The translations under genes were made by a program, and so were the position numbers. A stretch of DNA of 64,000 nt from Eustoma russellianum (Eukaryota; Streptophyta; Magnoliopsida; Gentianales; Gentianaceae), in contig AP025062.1 in the NCBI GenBank assembly GCA_036186865.1, positions 11,026,926-11,090,925 on the forward strand, written 5' to 3'. Under the pieces are notes generated by a model, which had not been told where the DNA came from, ran no database searches, and was given only the letters and a program-made list of their open reading frames with translations. Shown here in pieces: positions 12,161-22,253 of this stretch (position 1 is its first letter; each line of letters opens with the position of its first letter).

Positions 12161-12649
12161 TAACTTGCATAAATATATACTATTATTACTAGATAAAGCC
12201 ATTTTTGCTATTAAAAGGTCTCTTTGGCCGTATTTACATATCTATGTATATCTATATATTCACTTTATACATTATACATATAAATGTTCCAAATATATAA
12301 TAAAGTTATTATATTCAAAAGAAATATACCGTCCGTATATGACCACATGTATATACACTATTATATTTGTATCAACTTGTATTTGTATTGCACATATATG
12401 TCCATCTTATTTTAGTTATACACATAGGTCCATTTTTCCATACTTGACCATATGTACATAGATGTACATATACCATTATGTTTTCTTCACTTAAAACATA
12501 ATATTTACATATCCTTGAAACACAAATTTGAACATATACCATGGACGATCCAATTTTGTGTGAACATATATACACAGATTTCAAAAAATCTATGAAGGAT
12601 CTAGGAGGAGTACTTTCCTTTATCACTTATTTACCCATTTCAAGTGAAG

Positions 12650-13880
12650 ATTCTTCACTTAGTTTGGAAGAAAAAATCTTTCTCCTTTCCCCTTGCTATA
12701 AAATTTTGGCCATGGTGTAAAAAATGAAGGAGGATGTTGTGGTTAGTGAGTTGGACGAGTGTATGAGATAAAGAAAGAAAACTACACCTGCTCCTTGCTT
12801 GTGAAACTTTCAGCCAAGAGGGAAAAATGGAGCTTGGAAGAGTTTGTTCTATTTGGAAGATGAAGAAGGATGTTGGAACTTAGTCTTGGATGTGCGTAGA
12901 TGGTGAGAAGAAGAGAAAAAATTTCTCCTTTTTTTCTTGTGAGGCTCATGGCAATGTTAACAAAAATAAGATTGGAGAGTTTTGTTTATTTTTGGAGAAG
13001 AAAGAGAAGTATTGTGTTAAAGGAGAAGTAATTGTTTAAGTGTTATATGGAAGAAATGAAGAGAGTGTTTGAACTTAACCTTGAATGTGTTTGTGAGATG
13101 AAGAATGGAATGTTCATCTTTGTTTTCCCTTAAAGAAAATTCGGCCAAGAAAATGAGATGGAAAGAGTTGGAGGACTTGTTGTCTTGAAGAAGAAGGAAA
13201 GTGATTTATTTGATGTGATGAAGATGTTGAATGGAAGAGAAGAGATTATCTCCTTTGTCTTCTTGAGTGTCTCGGCCATGAGAGGAGAAGAGAAGGAGAT
13301 TTGGTTTCTTTGGAAGAGAGAGAAGAGGATTTATTGTGGAAGAAGATGTGTTGGAGTGTAAAATATTGGAGTGTGTAGTGAAAGGAAAGAGAAGTGGGTT
13401 TCCCCCCTTTGTTAGGTCTTCAACCGAGAATATGGATGGGAAGAAGGGGAGAGAAGAAATGAAATGAGTGGAGTGGGTGGAGAGAAGGTAGAAGAAGAAT
13501 GATGGTGATTTGAGATGTGTAAGAAAGTTGAGTGGGTAATAGGTGAAAGGAGAAAAGGGTTTCCCCCTTGAGTTTTCAGCTGTGGGGTGAAGTAGGGAGG
13601 AAAGAGAAAAGTTAAAAATGAGTGGAATGGATTTAAAGAAAGTGGAAGAAATGATGTAGAAAGAAAAAGTGAAGTGTAGATGGAAATAAAGAGAGGAAAA
13701 AATTTCCTCTTTGTATGATATTTCGACTGACATGGGTGAGGGGAAAGAGAAAAAATGTTGATGGGTTTTTGGTGGTATTAGGTGTATGATGGTGGGACGT
13801 GAGGTGTGAAAGAAAGTGTGTAAGAAAAGAAAAAGGAGATGTTGACTTGTTGAGTGGGATAAGGCCGGCCTAGTGAAGAA
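12650..13880. other. Strongly purine-biased stretch, no gene seen
   Basis: The plus strand is dominated by A and G (GAAGAAGAGAAAA-like text). This leaves the minus strand almost free of stop codons and creates a 292-codon minus reading frame at 13206-14084. The predicted peptide is a run of Ser, Phe, Leu, His and Thr without domains. It probably belongs to the body of the Gypsy LTR; similar text recurs near 15000. Confidence 0.6.
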
Positions 13881-13929
13881 AGAGGAGAGAGGGGGTTTTG
13901 TTTTATTTGCCATGTAGGATAAAGTAGAA

Positions 13930-14100
13930 GAAAATGTAATAATTGGGATAAAAGTGTGTAGGGTTTTGTTGTGTAGTAGAAATAAATGTAAGAAAACTTT
14001 TCTTCCTCTTGCAAGGTAGGGGCGGCCATCTGGGGTTTGGGTGGGTAGAATAGGACAATATGCCATCATTTGGTTTCTACACAATTTTGTCTACTTGGTA
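13930..14100 (-). repeat. Direct repeat copy 1, also found at 14985-15200
   Basis: The words TAGGGTTTTGTTGT, AAACTTTTCTTCC, CGGCCAT, GTAGAATA, CATCATTTGGTTTCTAC and CTTGGTATTTTGTTGGG occur here. They recur in the same order at 14985-15200 with small changes. This suggests two partial copies of the same LTR, separated by a short fragment (14399-14980) that would hold the pol tail and polypurine tract. Confidence 0.7.
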
Positions 14101-14984
14101 TTTTGTTGGGGTATTTTTATTATGTCTACCGACTTACATCGTTACCGATTAAATTTATTAAAATCCTATCGTTTGTTCGAACGTTCCTTATCTAATCCCG
14201 TTGAGTCTTACTATATCCGTTAACTTAACGTTCGGTTATTTTCTGAGCGTTTCTAACCAGATATATAATGCCATTGTCCTTATCCATCCTAAATAAAATT
14301 TAAATTCTACCAAAATTTTATCGACATCGCATGTGCGTTCTATTTTCCATCGTCTTATTTCATTTTTTCCACTGACCCAAAAATTCGGATCGTAACATTC
14401 TCTCCCCTTATAAAAAGTTTCGTCCTTGAAAGTTAGGGGTTTTATCGATTTTACGCATAAAGATTAAAACACTTAATTTTCTAGCGTCATCACTTAATTA
14501 CATATCTTTCAACTTAGCATTCGCCGTGCTATAACCAGATTCCCCTTAAATGCTTATTACCGCATACCTCCTATTAATCCGCCTAGGTATTCTGCAGCTT
14601 CATCTTTCTATGCATTAAACTAGCTTCCATACCTACTAATTTCAGACGCTAATCCTAATCCAATTAAATCTTATATCATATCACCTCCTACTTATTCATG
14701 CTTACTCGAATTAAACTTACGCCTGCTAATTGCAATCAGATAATCCGACATTCCTCGATGCTCATAATTAATTCCCGTTATGAAATGACTAATTATATCT
14801 TTATCTTTACTTATACCATTGTAGTCTTTTCGCTATGAATTTACATCCCTAATGCGACTAGTATTTTTGACCTACTCTGATAAATTCATCATCTTAATCC
14901 TACACGTACTATTTGTACAATGTATTTACCAAACTCTGATCGTCATAATTCTTATAAATCCTACACGTACTATTTGTCTTTTGT

Positions 14985-15200
14985 GGTCTAAGAAAGTGGG
15001 AAAAAATGTGATGATTGATGTAAAAATATGTAAGGTTTTGTTGTTTAATTGAAGAGAAAAGAGAAGAAAACCTTTCTTCCCACTTGTGTGGTGGGAACGG
15101 CCATGGGGGATTTTTGGTGAGTAGAATATGAAAAAACAACATCATTTGTTTTCTACGCAATTTCTACACTTGGTATTTTGTTGGGATATTTTTCTAACCA
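14985..15200 (-). repeat. Direct repeat copy 2 of 13930-14100
   Basis: It is collinear with 13930-14100. The following AT-rich text up to about 15430, including TATCGTATGTTCGATAACG, also resembles the text after copy 1 (TATCGTTTGTTCGAACG near 14170). This is consistent with a second damaged LTR of the same Gypsy family. Confidence 0.65.
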
Positions 15201-15429
15201 CAATTTCTTCTTCATTTTTCTACCATTTGGACGCCTATATATATATGTATACATATATATTTATTTTTCTTTTCTTTCTACCCAAAATATCTTGTCATGT
15301 CCAATTTTATTTTCTATTTTGTTTAGGTAGTAAAAATCATTGTGCCATGTATTTTTATTTGATTTAATTTAGCCTAATACTTAAGTTGTTACTAACTAGG
15401 TTTATTTAATTTTATCGTATGTTCGATAA

Positions 15430-15690
15430 CGTTGGTTATCGAAGTACTTTGATCACCATTGTTTACCTTCTTTGGCAAGCTAGAAACATGAGAAACTATC
15501 TTTTGTATCTCGGGATAATGTACCTAGAATATGCACAGTGTTGTGCACATATTTTTTTCCCACATTTGATGCCACATTTTGTCGCAGCATGTTGCCTTTA
15601 GTGTTTAAGGTCTTTTGAATGAGTTGTATTCCATTGATGATATAGTAATTTACTTGGTTAATACAAATTTGTATCTAACAAAAAAAAATG
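15430..15690 (+). pseudogene. Possible LINE 3' end remnant
   Basis: The text TIVYLLWQARNMRN readable near 15450 resembles the C-terminal zinc-binding part of plant L1-type LINE proteins (xxYxIWxERNxR). About 200 bases later, TTGGTTAATACAAATTTGTA is followed by an A run at 15680, which could be a LINE tail. There is no catalytic domain. Identification is weak. Confidence 0.3.
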
Positions 15691-15773
15691 TCCTTATTGT
15701 GCCCTCCATTCAGGACTCTGAATTTAAAAAAAAACCCATGAATTCGGGATCAAATGAATGGAGGATGTGGCTG

Positions 15774-15961
15774 GCGGATGAGATTCCAGGAGGCTAAAAG
15801 TGAGGCACAATATGAGGCTTCCAATCACGCGTCGCCACGTTTACAAAATCAAGGGGGTGCTGCAATTTTTTTTTAAAAAAAACTGATTTTGTACACGTGG
15901 TGACGTGTGATTAGAGGCCTCATATTCTGCCTCACTTTTAACCTCCTAGGATCCCATCCGG
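15774..15961. repeat. Foldback: 77-bp inverted repeat with a 34-bp spacer
   Basis: The arm 15774-15850 (GCGGATGAGATTCC...TACAAAATC) matches the reverse complement of 15885-15961 with about ten differences in 76 positions. The spacer contains GGGGGTGCTGCAA and T/A runs. A transcript would form a long hairpin. It may be a MITE or a fragment of a larger foldback element. No clear target-site duplication was found. Confidence 0.85.
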
Positions 15962-16779
15962 CTTGCTGGTAGCTGCAATTAGGAGTGAGCTTTTTTTCTT
16001 CAGCAGAAATTACTTCCGTTTTAGAGAGCTTGGTTACAGCTCTTAATTGATGATACAAGAATCCTCTACCGAATAATTAGACTAGAAAATTTGATCCGGT
16101 TATATTTAAGAGGGAATACTTCCATTTATTTTGTCAATCTCTTATTTTGTTAATCTCTTATATTAACAACCGAGTAATTATGTTTAAAGCGGATAATTTT
16201 CTACTTGATTTGACCATATCTTATAAATCAATCTATTTGTCTATTATTTATTAGTTAAAGAATAATCACAAAGATTCGTACATTTAGTGTATAAAAAAAT
16301 TCATATATTTAAAATTCGCTATCCGTCATTTAAGTTTCGACGGTTCAAAGCCCCAACAAAAGTTCTGCCGGTAGAAGATGATGAAAGATTCCCCACAATA
16401 GATTAATTGGGGAAACATAAAACAGTAATTACTCGAATTGTTTTTAATTTATTTCTCTTGAGGAAATTACTCGGTTGTTAACACTTAAAAAACGGAACGA
16501 GAAAACAGGTTGACTGGCTGACAATCTTGAAGATTCCGTTGAAAAAGGATATCAAATTATTCTTAGTATGTGAATGTTGATACGGACATATAAGTGGTTA
16601 TATAAAAAAGAAAAGTTTATCAAATTTGTTATAAAACATTTCAGGATATGATGTACTTACCTTCTAAAGAAAATACTTAAATACATTTAAGATACATCTC
16701 CAAAACGATATATAAATTATTACATTCTTCGAGAATACGATTATTACATTGCTTTATGGATACTTATATTGATTTATCT

Positions 16780-16787
16780 ATAAATAA
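16780..16787 (+). promoter_or_regulatory. TATA box of defensin-like gene 1
   Basis: TATAAATA lies about 160 bases before the ATG at 16941. Between them the leader is rich in C, T and A (CTCTCTAATCC, TTCTCTCCAATC), like a plant 5' UTR. The region 15962-16779 is otherwise AT-rich promoter-side sequence without a recognised gene. Confidence 0.55.
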
Positions 16788-16940
16788 ATAGTACTCCATT
16801 TTCATTTGTATCCTTGCACAAGTTGAGAACTCTTGAATCAAAGAATTACTCTCTCTAATCCTTCTCTCCAATCACAAGAAAAAAATACACATTTCATCCC
16901 GAAGCTACACAATACGCAGTTTTCTCGGCCTAAGAGGAAG

Positions 16941-17380
16941 ATGGCAATCTTATTCCGAGCATTTGCTGTTCTATTCCTCGTGTGTTTTGCCTCAGGTAAA
17001 TATTGTCATAACATTATCTTCGATAATTATGAAATTCCAATCGACTGATAAGAAAATATGTAGTTTTAAATATAAAAAAATGATTGTTGCATACATACAT
17101 TCACACGCATATGTTTATTTATATACATATATGCATCTTTATACATATAGATATGTATATATGCGTAAATATAAGCGTTTTATATGTGTCTGTCCATATA
17201 TACATGTATTTGTGGGTATGTGTGTGTATATCTATGCATACGTGTCTATATGTATGTCTATACACACACATATATATATGTACGTATTTATATATATTTA
17301 CACACATACACATGTGTGTGTATTTATATATAAATAAATGCACACTGTTTTTCATAAAAACATGTCTTTATCATTTTTTA

Positions 17381-17462
<82 letters not shown>

Positions 17463-17592
17463 TGTTCTTTATAAAAGCATGTCTTTATCATTTTTACACC
17501 ATTTAAGTGATCTCATGATTCATTCTTTACGATTAATCAAAGAGTTTTTGTATTTATAGAAAAAAAGTTGTGTATTTATCATTACTGTACAC

Positions 17593-17654
<62 letters not shown>

Positions 17655-17915
17655 TAATATAAAATGTATGGAAATGCAGTGAATGAAGTGGTGTTTGGGA
17701 GCAGTGAAGAGAACAATATAGTACCAAGGTCCCGTTTTGGTGGGAGTTTAAAACAGTGCAATGTGGGATTAGGTCCCTGCAGCAGGGAGGGTTGTAATGA
17801 GACTTGTTGTGATGAGAAGTGCAAAAAACAACATAAAAGTCGCCAGTCTCCACATGGAACATGTATGGATTTTACTGGCATTGGATCCTATTGCATCTGC
17901 ATCTGGGAATGCTAG
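16941..17915 (+). CDS. Defensin-like cysteine-rich secreted peptide, two exons
   Basis: Exon 1 is 16941-16995, the intron is 16996-17679 (GTAAAT...ATGCAG) and exon 2 is 17680-17915. The total is 291 nt, giving 96 residues plus stop, and frame is kept across the junction. Residues 1-18 (MAILFRAFAVLFLVCFAS) are a hydrophobic signal peptide. The mature part has ten cysteines, including CNETCC, CDEKC, GTC and the end pattern YCICIWEC. The C-x-C before a last Cys and the two-exon layout with the signal peptide in exon 1 are typical of plant defensin-like (DEFL/LCR/SCRL) genes. Such peptides are secreted and act in defence or cell signalling, including pollination; the actual role here is unknown. 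Exon 1 is nearly repeated at 62915-62969 on the other strand. I found no stop or frameshift, so it looks intact. Confidence 0.8.
17384..17456. repeat. (TA)n microsatellite in the intron, flanked by a 45-bp direct repeat
   Basis: About 73 bases of pure TA. The sequences on both sides are near copies: TGCACACTGTTTTTCATAAA (17338 onward) before it and TGCACACTGTTCTTTATAAA (17455 onward) after it, each continuing with CATGTCTTTATCATTTTT. The array may have grown at the junction of a tandem duplication. Confidence 0.92.
17597..17651. repeat. Second (TA)n microsatellite in the intron
   Basis: About 55 bases of TA that end 28 bases before the acceptor of exon 2. The array lies where a branch point and pyrimidine tract would normally be. 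Splicing efficiency may therefore depend on its length. Confidence 0.92.
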
Positions 17916-17962
17916 ACCTACAGTTGTCTTTATTGTTCTATTTAAAATACTAATATTTACCA

Positions 17963-17968
17963 AATAAA
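17963..17968 (+). promoter_or_regulatory. Possible polyadenylation signal of defensin-like gene 1
   Basis: AATAAA lies 48 bases after the TAG stop, a normal distance for a plant near-upstream element. T-rich sequence follows. Confidence 0.45.
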
Positions 17969-18608
17969 ATTTCTTTCTATATTTTTATTTTTCTGGCTCT
18001 AGCACTACTTGTCATACTTATGTTTTTCCGCATTAACTTCGCCTAATCCAGATGGAATTTCCAATAAAACTAAATAGTACAATTGAATGAGAATGTAAGT
18101 AAAAGAAAGCAGACTATCATAACGTTCAATTATGGCATCATCGTAGTAGAACAAAAAACACTTATACATGTACAACGATGTACAACGACGTATACGCGTA
18201 CATGCACAAATGCAAAAAAAAACAAAAAAAAAAAAAACTCGTGCAAACCGTTGGGACTGATTTGTTGCAAGAAAAGAGAGAGTAATTAAGTAGTAATTAA
18301 GTATTCCTTCGTTAATCGGTCAACTAATGCGTGTGGACATATGTTGCTGCAGTTTTGATTTAGATGGTATGTGTTACTCTAACATATTACTGCCACTTAG
18401 TGTTCTGGTCAAAGTAATCCATATTATTTTAGCTCATTATTGAAGTTAAATTCTAAAATCAAATATTTGTCTAAGTAATACATATTATTTCTACCGAAAA
18501 CCAAATTACAATAACAAGTTGAAATACCAGATCTCATTATTTTTTATTAGAGTTATAGCAAAAAAACCTTATGAGATGCCAACATTCTTTAAAGCGTACT
18601 GTCTGAAC

Positions 18609-18835
18609 AACAACAACAATCATATCCAGTATATCCCAACGATAGCAAAAGGTATCGCTAAGGCACAACAACAATCATATCCAGTATATCCTAACGATAA
18701 CAAAAGGTATCGCATATTCCAATGATAGCAAAAGGTATCGCTAGGGTCTAGAAAAAGTGAAAGACAGCAAACAATACCTCTATCTTAAAGGATAGAGAGA
18801 CCGTCTCAACATATGGCAGAATCTCTTTTGAATAA
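18609..18835 (-). mobile_element. Au-like SINE remnant, reverse orientation, with duplicated 3' part
   Basis: On the minus strand the order is GACGGTCTCTCTATCC, a hairpin-like AAGATAGAGG, CTAGACCCTAGCGATACC, then GGATATACTGGATATGATTG and TTGTTGTTG. This matches the 3' body and TTG tail of Au-type plant SINEs. The terminal piece is present twice (18609-18664 and 18665-18720). The copy is old and is not bounded by a clear duplication. Confidence 0.6.
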
Positions 18836-19300
18836 AATTTCAACTCTACTAAAAAAAGAAATTCTTAATTGGCACCTGTATTTATCTTTATTTAAAAGTA
18901 ATTTTTTATTTGTCTTTGTGATCATTTCTTTCCTCCGGAAAAGAATTTTTTTCTTTTTCATGGCCTCAACTTACATTTAAGTATTATAGTAAATATCATC
19001 CATGTAGTATGCAGAATCATGAATTTCCTCAAGATTTTCCTCATAGTTTTGAAATTTTAACATTTATAAGGGCTTGCCATTTCTCCCCTTTGAGTTAGGA
19101 GCATAAAATCATGATCAATTTGGGCAACTCGTGATCCTAATAATTGAAAGGCAATATCCTATACAGATACAATTTAGAGATTCTGCCTTTAAAATGCATT
19201 TTTATTGAAAAAGTTACAATCAGATGACGAGGTGGAGCTTGAATTATCCGCAAGTAAAAGTCAAGACAATCAAAAAAAAAAAAAAAAAATAAGAGACGTG
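18836..19300. other. AT-rich spacer, nothing recognised
   Basis: AT-rich sequence with short homopolymer runs. No domain, RNA gene or repeat boundary was seen. It precedes the Copia integrase fragment. Confidence 0.5.
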
Positions 19301-20025
19301 ACATGCGCTAATCAGCCTTTTTCAAATAACAAGAAGGCTGAATCTCTAAATTGTGACTGTTGCATAAGGCCACACCCTCCTGAAGCTCAAGATCGACTTC
19401 ACTTGGGGGAGTTACTCGAAGCCTTATAGCATAGATACCCTTTCTTATAGATGGCATAGTCCATACAGATACATTTTTTTGTATAAGGGTCAAGTTTAGA
19501 TCTTTTATTTTTGGAGATATGAATATATACCGAGCAGCCAAACGCTCGAGGTGTTAAGGCTAAAACAGATGGAATGATGGTTTCAGTTGCCATGAATTGT
19601 AACATAGTTTTATGATGAAGTACTTTATTGGATAGACGATTTAAGAGGTAAGCAGATGTAGCAATAGTTGGGCCAAAAAGATTGTGAGACGTGAGACTCG
19701 AATATCATAGATCGAATCATTTTCAGGAGTATCCGGTTTTTTGTTCAGCCACCATATTCTCTTCTGGCGTATTGGATAGGAAGTTTAATAGACCGGACTA
19801 TGTGTTTAAAAGAAGGTTAGAATTGTTTGGTTTATGAACTCCCCTCAATTGTTGGATCGAAAGATAGATATTTTTTGTCATACAAATCATTTGAAAGAAT
19901 GCAATAAATTTTTTTGACACTTTAGATTTATGTTTCAACAATTAAAGTCATGTCATGGGAGAGAAGTCATCAACAAATATAACAAAATTTAAAGATGTCT
20001 ATTATTAGAAACAAGAGATGGACCC
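19300..20025 (-). pseudogene. Copia integrase fragment (non-Sirevirus), split by the Tat element
   Basis: Reading leftwards on the minus strand from 20025, recognisable pieces are VDDFSPMT, the catalytic-Glu region NTPEENMVAEQKTG (family form NTPEQNGVAERKNR), AYLLNRLSN, and the post-core region RAFGCSVYIHISKNKRSKLDP with KGYLCY. Several stops and frame changes are present. The preceding codons (LVYSDVWGP) lie at 31654-31745, on the other side of the Gypsy insertion, so one integrase was interrupted between them. Confidence 0.78.
20021..20025. other. Target-site duplication GACCC, left copy
   Basis: GACCC directly precedes the 5' LTR of the Tat element and is repeated at 31654-31658 directly after the 3' LTR. 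Perfect 5-bp duplications are the normal product of LTR retrotransposon integration. Confidence 0.93.
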
Positions 20026-21013
20026 TGATGAGACAGAAAATATTCTCCGTTAGTCAACAGCGGTCAACGCCACAACAAGGTCATTGAAATGGCCAAGTAC
20101 GCTGGGTCGGCCCGGAGGTCGACCCGGCCATATGCAGATCATAGTCCATCTCGGACACTGGGGACCACTATGATAACTCGGCACTAAGGCCCTAATGTCA
20201 GAAGGTTGAGGATTTCATCTCGGCCATAAGGCTCTCCTTTCATCTCGGCCACACAAGTTTAGTTCCCATTGCCTAACACAGGCCCATAGGGTCACATCTC
20301 GGCCCACGGTTCCATCCCGGTCACATGATGATTCTCGGTCTCAGATCCGTTCTATTTATCGATCTCGGGACAACCTTGTGTCATCAGCTACGAGCATCCC
20401 GAGCAGACCCACTGGCCTTCCGAGGTCGGCCACTTTCATCTCGGCATGCTGACCCCACATCATCAGCCATCTCGGGCCCTCCTGAGTGTTTCTAGAAGAT
20501 TTCATCTCGGTTCTAGGAGTTTACCCCAGGTAATTCGACCAGGTGAAACTCCCAGCCAGATGTCCCAAGCTAGCTTACTCAGTTCAGCACTGAGCCACGT
20601 GGCGAGCATGCAAGAGCGAGAGTCATCCGACTGACCTCCTTGCCTGTCACGATATCTGAGCTCTGCCCATGCATAGGCCCAAGCCGCCATATAAAAAGGC
20701 CAAGCAGCAGGAGAGAGAGGGAGGTAACAACAAACTCTGAAAAACTACACGCTAGTAACTCATCTTCTCCACAGTGAAAACACAGGTTTTACAGAAAATC
20801 TCAATTCACTTAACCTTCACCATATATAAACCTCTCCATATAAATGGCCCAAACTGACTTGAGCGTCGGAGGGTATTACCCGGGGCCATAGATCCTGGGT
20901 CCCCTGACTTTTTTTTCTTTGTGCAGGTCAGCAACTCGTTCATTAAAGACAATTGACGGAGTTCTAACGGCACCACATCCATCTCATACTTGATGAAAAA
21001 TCCGACTTCATCA
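20026..21013 (+). repeat. 5' LTR of the Tat element (988 bp)
   Basis: TGATGAGA...CTTCATCA ends give TG...CA and short terminal inverted repeats (TGATGA/TCATCA). Its length is identical to the 3' LTR. About nine copies of the word ATCTCGG, mostly CATCTCGG, lie between 20147 and 20515. A TATA box is at 20690-20697. A 62-codon reading frame at 20446-20634 recurs in the 3' LTR and overlaps a minus frame; it is not convincing as a gene. Confidence 0.95.
20690..20697 (+). promoter_or_regulatory. LTR TATA box of the Tat element
   Basis: TATAAAAA, after AGCCGCCA and before GGCCAAGCAGC. The same box is at 31330-31337 in the 3' LTR. It sits two thirds into the LTR, the usual U3/R position. Confidence 0.7.
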
Positions 21014-21016
21014 TAT

Positions 21017-21034
21017 TGGCGCTAGAAGGAGGGG
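21017..21034 (+). other. Primer-binding site of the Tat element
   Basis: TGGCGCTAGAAGGAGGGG begins three bases after the LTR end. The same TGGCGCTAGAAGGAGGG is found, reversed, next to the LTR of the second Tat element (38355-38373). The position fits a tRNA primer site. I cannot name the tRNA with certainty. Confidence 0.75.
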
Positions 21035-21096
21035 CCTGAACCTCCGTCACCTAATTCCGTTTATCTGCGCCGTTTTATTTAAACAAGTTAGTGTAA

Positions 21097-22253
21097 ATGG
21101 GCAAAGACTCCCGGGAGGGACTAGGAGAGTCCTCCAATCAACAACGACGTAAAGAAATTCGCTCTGCTCATCCTGGACAGGATTCCAGGAGGACAGAGTC
21201 AGAAAGGAAGAAGGTCCCGGGTATAACCGCGGATGAGAGAAACAAGGCCATGAAGTATGTGGCCAAAAACTTGGACGTATTCAAAGCCGTGGTGGAACGG
21301 CTCAAAGGGAAGAGACCAGAGATGGAATACATGGAGGAAGATTCTACATCTCTCCATCCAAAGGAGAAGACCCAACTGCAATCTTCTCATCATCCTCAGG
21401 GGTTTATGGCGGATGCTGGGCGCAGTGGTGACAGAGCCCTAACGGTAGAGTCGGTGCCTATACCCAGACAACGCCTGGGTATAAAGCCCCGATCATTTAA
21501 AAGTGTTCGACAGGAGGCAGATCCTCGCAGGCCGAGGAGCCGACCTGAGGAACTTAACCCTGAGTATTTGAGGGTAATCCAGGAGAGCCCATTTTCTTGG
21601 GATATCGCAGAATATTTGGCACCGGACAGTTTTAAGATGCCAAAGATGGACACATATGATGGCACATCTGATCCGACGAACCATCTCTTTCAGTTCCAGA
21701 CAGCTATGAGTTTAAAGAATGCACCAGATCCGCTCTGTTGTAAGACCTTCCCTATGTACTTGCGGGGGAAGGCAAGAAGATGGTTTCAGGAGCTCCCCCT
21801 CAGTCGGTGGACTCCTTTAGACAGCTGGCGCAAAAATTTAAGTCTCAATTCATGTCGAGTGCGCCATTCATAAAGAATTCTTCACACCTTATGACCTTGA
21901 AGCAAGGTGTAGAGGAGTCTATATTGAAGTATATGCAGTGCTTTTCTGACGAGTCACTGCAAGTCAGTGACCGAAATGAAGGAGTGAAGGCCGCTGCGTT
22001 TATTAACGGTCTCAGAGCAGGTCGCCTCTTTTCACAGCTTGCAGAAGAGGGACCTACTACACTGAGAGAGTGCCTGGAAAAGGCGCACCAGTTTGCCCGA
22101 GGAGAGGAGGCAAACCGATTGAAGAAAGAAGCCGAGCAGAGTACTCGGCGAGAGGCTTGGCCCAGTTCCTGAGCAAGTCGACCTGAAGACCAACGCGAAC
22201 GGCGCTGTGCGTTCGATTGCCTTGGTGCCCGAGGCAAGCGAGGTCAAGAAGGA
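21097..22253 (+). pseudogene. gag of the Tat element, one frameshift and one stop
   Basis: The ATG at 21097 starts MGKDSREGLGESS. The region includes AMKYVAKNLDVFKAVVERLKGK, PKMDTYDGTSDPTNHL and RGKARRWFQELP, the Gypsy gag (retrotransposon capsid) signature. At a run of five C at about 21790 the frame changes; the capsid then continues in the other frame with DSFRQLAQKFKSQF and FINGLRAG. A TGA at 22170-22172 stands in a basic stretch and is probably a former CGA. The particle protein cannot be made whole from this copy. Confidence 0.85.

Noticed and set aside
13206..14084. 292-codon minus-strand ORF
   Set aside because: The minus strand is pyrimidine-rich here and so nearly lacks stops. The peptide is Ser/Phe/Leu/His-rich, low in complexity and without a domain. 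Part of it is repeated at 15000.
17084..17506. ORFs of 70-140 codons with YIYIYIY runs
   Set aside because: They are translations of the (TA)n arrays and the surrounding ATACATA text in the intron of the defensin-like gene.
20446..20690. 62-codon ORFs on both strands in the Tat LTR
   Set aside because: Present in both LTRs, overlapping in opposite directions, upstream of the TATA box. No domain or good context.
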